Assembly (NCBI RefSeq): GCF_003031405.1
Contig: NZ_CP020469.1
Location: 4,030,001 to 4,094,000, forward strand
Reading direction: 5' to 3'
Length of the DNA stretch: 64,000 nucleotides
DNA from: Halomonas sp. 'Soap Lake #6'
Lineage (GTDB): Bacteria; Pseudomonadota; Gammaproteobacteria; Pseudomonadales; Halomonadaceae
The position numbers and the translations under genes are program-made. A model generated the notes under the pieces. That model was given only the letters and a program-made list of their open reading frames with translations, searched no databases and was not told the origin of the DNA. Position 1 is the first letter of the stretch, and every line of letters begins with the position of its first letter. Positions 53,546 through 60,207 of the stretch are shown here, piece by piece.

Positions 53546-53575
53546 ATGGGGCGAGGACGCCAGCCCTCGCCCCAT
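53546..53575 (-). other. Hairpin between tctC and tctB
   Basis: ATGGGGCGAGG and CCTCGCCCCAT form a perfect 11-bp stem with an 8-nt loop, 21 nt after the tctC stop. No T-run follows on the minus strand. It probably protects the tctC mRNA or lowers permease expression. Confidence 0.7.
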
Positions 53576-53596
53576 GCTTGATGGAAGACGATTTAG

Positions 53597-54583
53597 TTAC
53601 TGGCTAATGCCAGCCTGCTGAGCGACACCTTCCCAACGCTCCAAGTCCTCAACGATGAACTGCTTAAACGCATCACCCGATACTTGGCCAGGCTCCGCAC
53701 CTAACTGCTCAGCAAAGTCCAGGAACTCTTCTCGCTCCATTACCCTGCCCAATGCATCGTGCATAACGCTTTGGGCTTCTTCCGAAAAGGAGCTGTGCGC
53801 AATCAGCCCAAACCAAGCAGTGGTGATAAATTGGTCAAGGTTATACTCCCCCACTTCCGATAGGGTCGGCACATCAGGCAGATACTCGGAGCGTTCAGCG
53901 GAAGTAACCGCCAGTGCGCGCAGATCTCCGGAGCGGATATGAGAAAGAACGGTTGGCATATTCTCGAACGAGACATTCACATCGCCACCCAATAGAGCGG
54001 GTAGCGCCGCACCACTGCCAGCAAAAGGCACGGCGGTCATATTAGTCTCGGTCAACGTTTTGAACAGTTCGCCCGACATATGGATGGAGCTACCCACGCC
54101 ACTGTGGCTAAAGGTCATGTTTTGTTCTTTTGCAGCCTCCACAAATTCGATAACGCTTTCATAGGGGCTGTCTGCGGGCACTACCATCACGTTAGGGATG
54201 TCGATCATATTTTGCAGGAAGACGAAATCTTCCACTGGGTCATAGCTTAAATCAGCATAGATAGCGGCACCGATGGTGTGCCCCGGTGAGGCCATCAAAA
54301 TAGTATGTTGAGCTTCGCGGCCACCTCTAGCAAGACGGCCGGTGCCTACGGTAGAACCTGCTCCTGGGCGGTTTTCCACGACCACGTTAGCATCAAGCTC
54401 TTGCTGTAGAAGATCAGCGACGCGACGCGACAAGACATCGGTGGTACCCCCAGGGGCGTAAGGTACAACTAGACGTATATCGCTTGTCGGCCACTCGTTG
54501 GCACTGACCGATGAAACGGACAAGCCAAGTGCTAAAGCACCGCCACAAATACTTAAACAGGTTGTGTGAAAAACACTCTTCAT
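53597..54583 (-). CDS. tctC: Tripartite tricarboxylate transporter, binding protein TctC
   Basis: A 328-residue periplasmic receptor. The signal peptide ends SVSSVSA, and the mature protein begins NEWPTSDIRLVVPYAPGGTT, the hallmark of the family. VVENRPGAGSTVGT near residue 70 binds the ligand carboxylate through a water network in known structures. It is divergent from the iclR gene over a 221-bp gap that holds two PcaR-type dyads, so import of its ligand is probably controlled by that regulator. Confidence 0.95.
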   Translation of the reverse strand: MKSVFHTTCLSICGGALALGLSVSSVSANEWPTSDIRLVVPYAPGGTTDVLSRRVADLLQQELDANVVVENRPGAGSTVGTGRLARGGREAQHTILMASPGHTIGAAIYADLSYDPVEDFVFLQNMIDIPNVMVVPADSPYESVIEFVEAAKEQNMTFSHSGVGSSIHMSGELFKTLTETNMTAVPFAGSGAALPALLGGDVNVSFENMPTVLSHIRSGDLRALAVTSAERSEYLPDVPTLSEVGEYNLDQFITTAWFGLIAHSSFSEEAQSVMHDALGRVMEREEFLDFAEQLGAEPGQVSGDAFKQFIVEDLERWEGVAQQAGISQ

Positions 54584-54609
54584 ATTGTTACCTTTGCGTT
54601 GTATTTTTT

Positions 54610-54624
54610 GTTCGCAATACGTAC
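54610..54624. promoter_or_regulatory. Imperfect PcaR-type dyad upstream of tctC
   Basis: GTTCGCAATACGTAC shares GTTCGCAAT with the palindrome at 54736 and has one change in the right arm (CGTAC). It is 27 nt before the tctC start codon. Confidence 0.5.
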
Positions 54625-54735
54625 TTATATTCGCAGTATATCCCTGGAGATTACTCTCTTGGTGAGCACATCAAAAATACAACTTTAGTATTGATTTAAA
54701 TAGTATCTTTTCAGCAACCCGTCACTGAAAACCCC

Positions 54736-54756
54736 AAAGTTCGCAATGCGAACTTT
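54736..54756. promoter_or_regulatory. PcaR-type operator between tctC and iclR
   Basis: GTTCGCAATGCGAAC (54739-54753) is a perfect palindrome with a central A, extended by AAA and TTT to 21 bp. It is 49 nt from the iclR start and is the best copy of the RTTCG-N5-CGAAY family in the window, so it is the likely autoregulatory site. Confidence 0.75.
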
Positions 54757-54804
54757 TTTGCGCTAATCTTCGCTCCAATGATTCAAGACAACGGATAGTG
54801 AACA

Positions 54805-55584
54805 ATGCAAGAAGAGATGCTGAGTGAAGACAGCCGTGACTTTGTAACAGCGCTTGCTAGCGGCCTGGAGGTAATACAGGCATTCGACCATGAACACACG
54901 CGTATGACATTAAGCGAAGTGGCTACGCGAACAGGAATGAATAGAGCAAAAGCTAGGCGCTTCTTACTGACCCTGCATGCGCTGGGGTACGTAAGGAAAC
55001 AACAACGCTATTTTGAATTAGCACCGCGTGTTCTGCAGCTTGGTTACGCTTTTTTATCCGCCAACAACTATCAGGGTGTTATTCAACAGTATCTAGAAGA
55101 AATAACCACTGAGACCGGTGAATCCTCATCCCTCGGCGTGCTAGATGGCAGCGACGTTATTTATGTCGCCCGCTCGGCAGCCAAACATCGCTTAATGGCG
55201 ATTACGCTATCCGTGGGTACAAGACTGCCTGCTGCCCATACGTCCATGGGGCGCATACTACTGGCCCAGCTCAGCGAGTCTGATCTTGATCACTTCCTAT
55301 CGACAGTTTCACTAGAGCCCTACACCGATAAAACAGTGACCGATGTAAATGAATTACGCAGCCAAATAGTAAAAGCGCGACAGCAGGGCTACGCGATTTC
55401 AGATCAGGAACTTGATTCTGGCCTACGCTCTATCGCTGTTCCGGTTTTTGACGCCAAGCAGCACTTAATGGGTGCGATAAATGTTAGTACTAATGCTGCT
55501 CGGGTCGATCTCGACACATTGGTTAATACTTACTTACCTGTCTTACAAAATAAAGTCGCGCAAATACGTTCGCATATTAATTAG
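54805..55584 (+). CDS. IclR-family regulator of the PcaR/PcaU/PobR group
   Basis: A 259-residue IclR protein. The winged helix is at residues 12-75 ([20 protein letters not shown], then [20 protein letters not shown]). The effector domain contains [34 protein letters not shown] and [19 protein letters not shown], all typical of the PcaR group, which respond to 3-oxoadipate, protocatechuate or 4-hydroxybenzoate. Its 21-bp palindromic operator is in the gap before it, and related boxes precede catI, pcaB, the AEC gene and tctC. The stop overlaps the convergent aroQ end by 8 nt. Confidence 0.92.
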   Translation: MQEEMLSEDSRDFVTALASGLEVIQAFDHEHTRMTLSEVATRTGMNRAKARRFLLTLHALGYVRKQQRYFELAPRVLQLGYAFLSANNYQGVIQQYLEEITTETGESSSLGVLDGSDVIYVARSAAKHRLMAITLSVGTRLPAAHTSMGRILLAQLSESDLDHFLSTVSLEPYTDKTVTDVNELRSQIVKARQQGYAISDQELDSGLRSIAVPVFDAKQHLMGAINVSTNAARVDLDTLVNTYLPVLQNKVAQIRSHIN

Positions 55585-56014
55585 TCATCACTGCATCTAA
55601 CGCAGCCCGATAACCCTGCACCCCTAATCCGGCAATCACTCCATCGGCGCGCAGTGATACGTAGGAGTGATGTCGGAAAGACTCTCGCTTATGCACATTG
55701 GAGAGATGCACCTCTATCACTTTGCCATCGAAGGCATTGAGTGCGTCAAGAATGGCCACAGAGGTGTGCGTATAAGCAGCAGGGTTGATGATAATCGCCT
55801 GGGTGCCATCCAGACGTGCAGCATGAATGGCATCGATCAGCTCGCCTTCATGATTACTTTGCAGGCAGCTAATGTCCCAATCGGCCATCACCGCTTTCTC
55901 CCGCAGGATGTTATTCACGTCCTCTAACGTCTCGTACCCGTAGATTTCCGGCTGACGACTGCCCAATAAGTTGAGATTGGGGCCATGTAACACTAATACT
56001 TTTCCCTGAGGCAT
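55577..56014 (-). CDS. aroQ: 3-dehydroquinate dehydratase, type II
   Basis: A 145-residue dodecameric-type dehydroquinase. Conserved features are [16 protein letters not shown] (residues 11-26, with the catalytic Arg and Tyr), [11 protein letters not shown] near 54, [13 protein letters not shown] near 76 and [20 protein letters not shown] (catalytic His). It converts 3-dehydroquinate to 3-dehydroshikimate, the substrate of QuiC, and so closes the quinate route in this cluster. A catabolic role (quiB) is likely from context, but a biosynthetic one cannot be excluded. Confidence 0.94.
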   Translation of the reverse strand: MPQGKVLVLHGPNLNLLGSRQPEIYGYETLEDVNNILREKAVMADWDISCLQSNHEGELIDAIHAARLDGTQAIIINPAAYTHTSVAILDALNAFDGKVIEVHLSNVHKRESFRHHSYVSLRADGVIAGLGVQGYRAALDAVMTN

Positions 56015-56236
56015 AACTCTCTCCCGAACTAATATTTCATCAACGTTGGTTGCTGTTAAAACGATACGCTTTGTTCTATCACCTTCTTAGCACCACCACC
56101 AGCCTTGCTCACAGGAGACTTACTTACATAGCCCTTTGGCACTGAAAGCATTTACCTACCAGACTGCCAAGATTTACGTATGCAGTGCCCTTACATTTAC
56201 ACTCTCATTTCTTGTGATGATCTAAGGCGCACCTTT

Positions 56237-57091
56237 ATGACGCTTCCTCTGTATATAGGCTTGCCCATGTGGGCCAACCAAGATTGGCTGGGCAGCCTGT
56301 ACCCACGCCATGCCAAAACGGACCTGCTGAGCGACTATGCAGCGGTCTTTTCAAGCGTTGAGGGTAATACCACCTTTTATAGCGGCGCGCCTAAGCCGGA
56401 AACGGTAGCCGCCTGGGCACGCCAAGCACCAACTTATTTTCGTTTTTGCTTCAAGCTGCCCGCCTATGTTACCCACGACCAGCGTTTAACCCGCCTTGAA
56501 GATGCTTGGGCATTTCTAGACGCCCTGACACCGCTCCATAGTCGTCTTGGCCCAACCATGGTGCAACTACCGAGAGATTTTGGCCCGCAAGAGCTGCCAC
56601 AGCTAGAAGCGCTGCTCTCCCAATGGCCCACTCACTTACCCTGCGCTGTCGAGGTACGTCACCCAGAGTTTTTCCACAAAGGGGCCGCAGAGCAAGCTCT
56701 CAACCGTCTGTTGATAACTTATTCAGCCAATCGTGTCATGCTCGATGTACGCGCAGTATTTTCAACGCCATCCCATGGCCACCCAGGGCTTGCCCATGCC
56801 CAGCAAGAAAAGCCGAGAGTCCCGTTACACGTGCTTTCCACAGCACAGCAGCCTGTCATTCGCTTCATTGGGCATATTGACAAATCTATAAATAGCAGCT
56901 ACTTCAGCCCTTGGAAATCACGCCTTGCCCTGTGGATAAGTCAGGGGAAAACCCCTTTCTTATTTGTGCATACTGCAGATAACCGCGAGTCCCCTGAGAT
57001 GGCACGCATACTCTATAAAGAGCTGCAGGAGCTGGCCTCACTTCCCACTCTCCCGCCGTTTGCTAGCGATAAGCAGAGCCAACTGTTTTAA
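56237..57091 (+). CDS. DUF72 domain protein (YecE family)
   Basis: A 284-residue TIM-barrel-like protein of the DUF72 family, of unknown function. Typical pieces are YIGLPMWANQDWLGSLYP at the N-terminus, FSSVEGNTTFYSGAP (usually EVNSTFY), FRFCFKLPAYVTHDQRL and AVEVRHPEF. The start at 56237 is preferred because TAAGG lies 9 nt upstream and the family begins here; the frame is open to 56180. It is a single gene, not obviously linked to the catabolic cluster. Confidence 0.87.
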   Translation: MTLPLYIGLPMWANQDWLGSLYPRHAKTDLLSDYAAVFSSVEGNTTFYSGAPKPETVAAWARQAPTYFRFCFKLPAYVTHDQRLTRLEDAWAFLDALTPLHSRLGPTMVQLPRDFGPQELPQLEALLSQWPTHLPCAVEVRHPEFFHKGAAEQALNRLLITYSANRVMLDVRAVFSTPSHGHPGLAHAQQEKPRVPLHVLSTAQQPVIRFIGHIDKSINSSYFSPWKSRLALWISQGKTPFLFVHTADNRESPEMARILYKELQELASLPTLPPFASDKQSQLF

Positions 57092-57151
57092 ACAGCCTTT
57101 TTAGCTGCATTTACTGGTATGCACCCTGTTGATCGGATAAATTGCGCTTAC

Positions 57152-57191
57152 TTTCGGAAAATAACGCTGGCAAATCTTCTATTTTCCGAAA
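57152..57191. promoter_or_regulatory. Long inverted repeat upstream of the NSS transporter gene
   Basis: TTTCGGAAAATA (57152-57163) and TATTTTCCGAAA (57180-57191) are perfect 12-bp inverted arms with a 16-nt spacer. The dyad is 57 nt before the transporter start codon. The arm spacing (28 bp centre to centre) suits two dimers of a regulator or a loop-forming operator. Confidence 0.65.
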
Positions 57192-57247
57192 ATTGGCGCA
57201 GTGCGCTAATAACACCTCATTACAATCGAACCCATTACAGGTGAATC

Positions 57248-58591
57248 ATGGCAAAACTTGCACATGCACAGTGGTCATCACGGATGGCCTTTGTGCTCGC
57301 TGCCGCAGGCTCGGCAGTTGGCTTAGGGAATATTTGGCGCTTCTCTTATATGGTAGGCGACAGCGGGGGTGCGGCTTTCGTACTGGTCTATCTCGCCTGT
57401 GTGGCGCTGGTGGGGCTACCTATTCTGGTTGCGGAATGGATGATTGGCCGACGCGGCCAGAAAAACCCGATTAACACCATGGCCGAGCTCGCCGCTAACC
57501 ACGGCAAGTCCAAAGCGTGGGCACTGATCGGCGTTAGCGGTGTTTTAGCAGCATTTTTAATTCTGTCGTTCTACAGCGTAATTGGCGGCTGGTCGCTGAA
57601 CTACACACTTAGCTCGGTGATTGGCACCTTTAATGGTCAAGATGCAGACGCTATAAGCGGCCTATTTGGAGGAATGCTAGGCAGCCCAACTACTCTGCTG
57701 ATATGGCACACTGCTTTTATGGTGCTGGTAATCGGCATTGTGGCCCGCGGCGTCACCAAAGGGCTTGAGAGTGCAGCGCGGTTGATGATGCCTGCCCTTA
57801 TTGTCCTGATGTTAGTACTGGTTGGCTACGGCGTCGCCAGTGGTTACTTTGGTGAAGCACTGGCCTTTATGTTCCGGCCTGATTGGGATGCACTTAACGG
57901 CGGCATCGTGCTGGCAGCCATGGGTCAAGCCTTCTTCACCCTATCGCTGGGTATGGGCATCATGATGGCCTACGGCTCTTATCTGGGTGAAGACGTTAAC
58001 TTAATTAGCACCGCTCGCACGGTGATCATTCTGGATACCGCCATCGCGCTTTTAGCCGGTTTGGCCATCTTCCCGATTGTTTTCGCCAACGGCCTTAGTG
58101 CCGGTGAGGGGCCTGGCTTGATTTTTGTCACGCTGCCTTTAGCGTTCGGCAATATGGCAGGCGGTACCATCCTTGGCCTAATGTTCTTCCTACTGCTCAC
58201 GTTTGCGGCGCTCACATCAGCGATTTCATTACTGGAGCCTGTCGTCGAGACAGTGGAAGAGCGCACTTCACTGTCCCGCTTAGGAGCAACATTTGCTAGT
58301 GGCGCAGCCGTGTGGGCGCTTGGGGTTGCCGCGCTACTCTCGTTTAACGTGTGGTCTGAGGTGCTGTTCTTCGGTCTCAACATCTTCGACTTACTGGATA
58401 CGTTCACCAGTAAGATTCTTCTGCCGCTAACCGGCCTTGGGGCTATTGTGTTCTTTGCCACTTGTCTGGATAAAGAGGAGACGCGCCAAGAGCTGAAGCT
58501 GGATATTTACGACTACAGCCTATGGAACCTGCTGGCTAAGTACATAGCTCCCATTGGAGTTATCGTCGTTTTCTTAGCAGGCTTTTTCTAA
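57248..58591 (+). CDS. Sodium-dependent transporter, neurotransmitter:sodium symporter (NSS) family
   Basis: A 447-residue transporter with about 11 helices, as common for bacterial NSS proteins. The first helix GSAVGLGNIWRFSYMVGDSG carries the unwound sodium/substrate site, and helix 6 is GQAFFTLSLGMGIMMAYGSY. These proteins take up amino acids or related zwitterions with sodium. The substrate is not known. A 12-bp inverted repeat precedes the gene, which suggests specific control. Confidence 0.93.
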   Translation: MAKLAHAQWSSRMAFVLAAAGSAVGLGNIWRFSYMVGDSGGAAFVLVYLACVALVGLPILVAEWMIGRRGQKNPINTMAELAANHGKSKAWALIGVSGVLAAFLILSFYSVIGGWSLNYTLSSVIGTFNGQDADAISGLFGGMLGSPTTLLIWHTAFMVLVIGIVARGVTKGLESAARLMMPALIVLMLVLVGYGVASGYFGEALAFMFRPDWDALNGGIVLAAMGQAFFTLSLGMGIMMAYGSYLGEDVNLISTARTVIILDTAIALLAGLAIFPIVFANGLSAGEGPGLIFVTLPLAFGNMAGGTILGLMFFLLLTFAALTSAISLLEPVVETVEERTSLSRLGATFASGAAVWALGVAALLSFNVWSEVLFFGLNIFDLLDTFTSKILLPLTGLGAIVFFATCLDKEETRQELKLDIYDYSLWNLLAKYIAPIGVIVVFLAGFF

Positions 58592-58719
58592 GGAAAGCCG
58601 TAGAGTAGCCTGCCCTGGCTAACAGTGGTTAGCCAGGCGGGCTTAGGCTGAGTCAGCATAGATGGCTGCGCTACCAATCAGGCAGTGGCGCAGTTACTAA
58701 TGCCGTTAACCCCATTCTG

Positions 58720-58932
58720 CTAGTGCAGTTCGCTCTCTTGCTCATCTTCTGGCAAGGGGGAGATATCCCGCGATAACTTCTGAAACTCCCGGTGTAGCTC
58801 TATTCCTCTACGCGCCCTTAGGCTGCGCTGAGCGGAGCTACGCCGTCGCTGGGCATGCTCATCAACCTCCATGCTCATAAAGATGTCGAGCAGTTCGTTT
58901 TTTACCGAGGTGATTCGTTCGACGTTTCTCAT
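58720..58932 (-). CDS. Small charged hypothetical protein
   Basis: A 70-residue hydrophilic protein, MRNVERITSVKNELLDIFMS at the start and EDEQESELH at the end. The middle is very arginine-rich (AQRRRSSAQRSLRARRGIEL) and probably forms a long helix. GGAGG lies 10 nt before the ATG, which supports translation. It has some resemblance to the small PA3496-type proteins of Pseudomonas, but I am not sure of the family. It has no cysteines or membrane segment. Confidence 0.6.
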   Translation of the reverse strand: MRNVERITSVKNELLDIFMSMEVDEHAQRRRSSAQRSLRARRGIELHREFQKLSRDISPLPEDEQESELH

Positions 58933-59275
58933 AATCGACGTTCCTCCAGGTGAATATGCCTATGTCCACCTGCATCCGTGACGACTGTTTTTTAAATGAT
59001 GCAGTGCGGCACTTCACTTCTTACTATAACCTACTTGACAAAATGATGACGAATCTTACAGAAATGTCTTAACGACATCTAAACGTCCATAGGTTAGACG
59101 CTGTTTTTACTAACGTGTTACTAGCCCTGGCTGATGACTCAGGCATACTGTCATCAACCGTGTTAGCACAAGCGCTGTACCTAGTGACAAATAACCAATT
59201 AAAAACGATCGTTTAAAACAGGTGTATTTTGTCGTACTGTTGACCCCTGTTTGCTGGACATCCAAGGAGCTGAAC
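58933..59275. other. Intergenic region upstream of hexR
   Basis: About 340 bases between the divergent small gene and hexR. It holds a perfect 12-bp palindrome AAACGATCGTTT at 59203-59214, 62 nt before the hexR GTG, and AT-rich stretches typical of promoters. No gene was seen. Confidence 0.5.
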
Positions 59276-60130
59276 GTGAGCCGCGCCCTGTTCGATGAAA
59301 TGAGACGCCGCATGGAGCACTTCCGTCGCTCCGAACAAAAGGTTGCGCGGTTTGTGCTGCGCAATCCTGACGATGTTATCCATATGCGGATTGTAGATCT
59401 CGCGACGGAGGCCAAAGTTAGCGAACCCACAGTGGTGCGCTTCTGCCGTGCACTTGGCTGCAATGGCTTCCAGGACTTCAAACTGCAGCTTGCTCAAATG
59501 CTGGCCAGCGGCAGCCAATTCGCCCAGTTCTCCATGAACGACAGCGACTCGGTGGCGGAATTTTCCCACAGCATCTTCGACTCCACTGTGGGCACATTGC
59601 TATCGGTACGCGACCGGCTCGACAACGAAGCCTTAGGCAGAGCGGTTAACGCACTGGCCATGGCTAACCGCGTTGAGTTTTACGGCTTTGGCGCCTCTGG
59701 TGCAGTTGCCTTCGATGCCCAGCACAAATTCTTCCGTCTTCAGATCTCCACCTCCGCCTATGCCGACCCGCACATGCAGAATATGTCGGCGGTCACGCTA
59801 AAAGAGGGCGATGTGGTGGTGGCGATCTCCCAAACAGGCCGCACCAAAGCACTGGTAGCCAGCGTTCGCTTGGCCCGCGATGCGGGCGCAACAGTGATTG
59901 GCCTCTGTCCCAGCGATTCCCCCCTGGCCAACGAAGTAAGCCTGCCGCTGTATATCGACGTTCACGAAGACACCGAGATCTACACGCCTCTAAGCTCTCG
60001 TATCGCTCACTTAGTACTTATCGACGTATTAGCAGTAGGCGTTGCCAAGACCCGTGGGCCAAAACTCGCTGAGCAGCTTAAAGCGGTTAAAAAGAGCCTG
60101 AATACCCTGCGCTATCCCGAAGAGGGTTAA
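59276..60130 (+). CDS. hexR: HexR-type MurR/RpiR regulator of glucose metabolism
   Basis: A 284-residue regulator with an N-terminal RpiR helix-turn-helix (LATEAKVSEPTVVRFCRALG near residue 45) and a C-terminal SIS sugar-phosphate domain (EFYGFGASGAVAFDAQHKFF near 140, VVVAISQTGRTKALVA near 190). HexR senses 2-keto-3-deoxy-6-phosphogluconate and controls Entner-Doudoroff genes; here the usual zwf neighbour is absent. The GTG at 59276 is used because AAGGAG lies 6 nt upstream and the protein then matches HexR's N-terminus; the open frame to 59222 does not. Confidence 0.85.
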   Translation: MSRALFDEMRRRMEHFRRSEQKVARFVLRNPDDVIHMRIVDLATEAKVSEPTVVRFCRALGCNGFQDFKLQLAQMLASGSQFAQFSMNDSDSVAEFSHSIFDSTVGTLLSVRDRLDNEALGRAVNALAMANRVEFYGFGASGAVAFDAQHKFFRLQISTSAYADPHMQNMSAVTLKEGDVVVAISQTGRTKALVASVRLARDAGATVIGLCPSDSPLANEVSLPLYIDVHEDTEIYTPLSSRIAHLVLIDVLAVGVAKTRGPKLAEQLKAVKKSLNTLRYPEEG

Positions 60131-60145
60131 ACGCCTGTCCTGTAC

Positions 60146-60169
60146 GCACAGCCAGTTCCTTGGCTGTGC
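60146..60169 (+). other. Hairpin between hexR and uvrD
   Basis: GCACAGCCA and TGGCTGTGC form a perfect 9-bp stem with a 6-nt loop, 16 nt after the hexR stop and 38 nt before the uvrD ATG. No T-run follows. It could reduce read-through or shape the uvrD leader. Confidence 0.55.
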
Positions 60170-60207
60170 TAAACTGGCTGCCCATTTTCGAACCGGCAGC
60201 GGCTTAT

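Noticed and set aside
58608..58642. Long imperfect inverted repeat after the NSS transporter gene
   Set aside because: It folds only with a bulge and has no T-run on either strand. It could be a weak terminator but was not strong enough to list.
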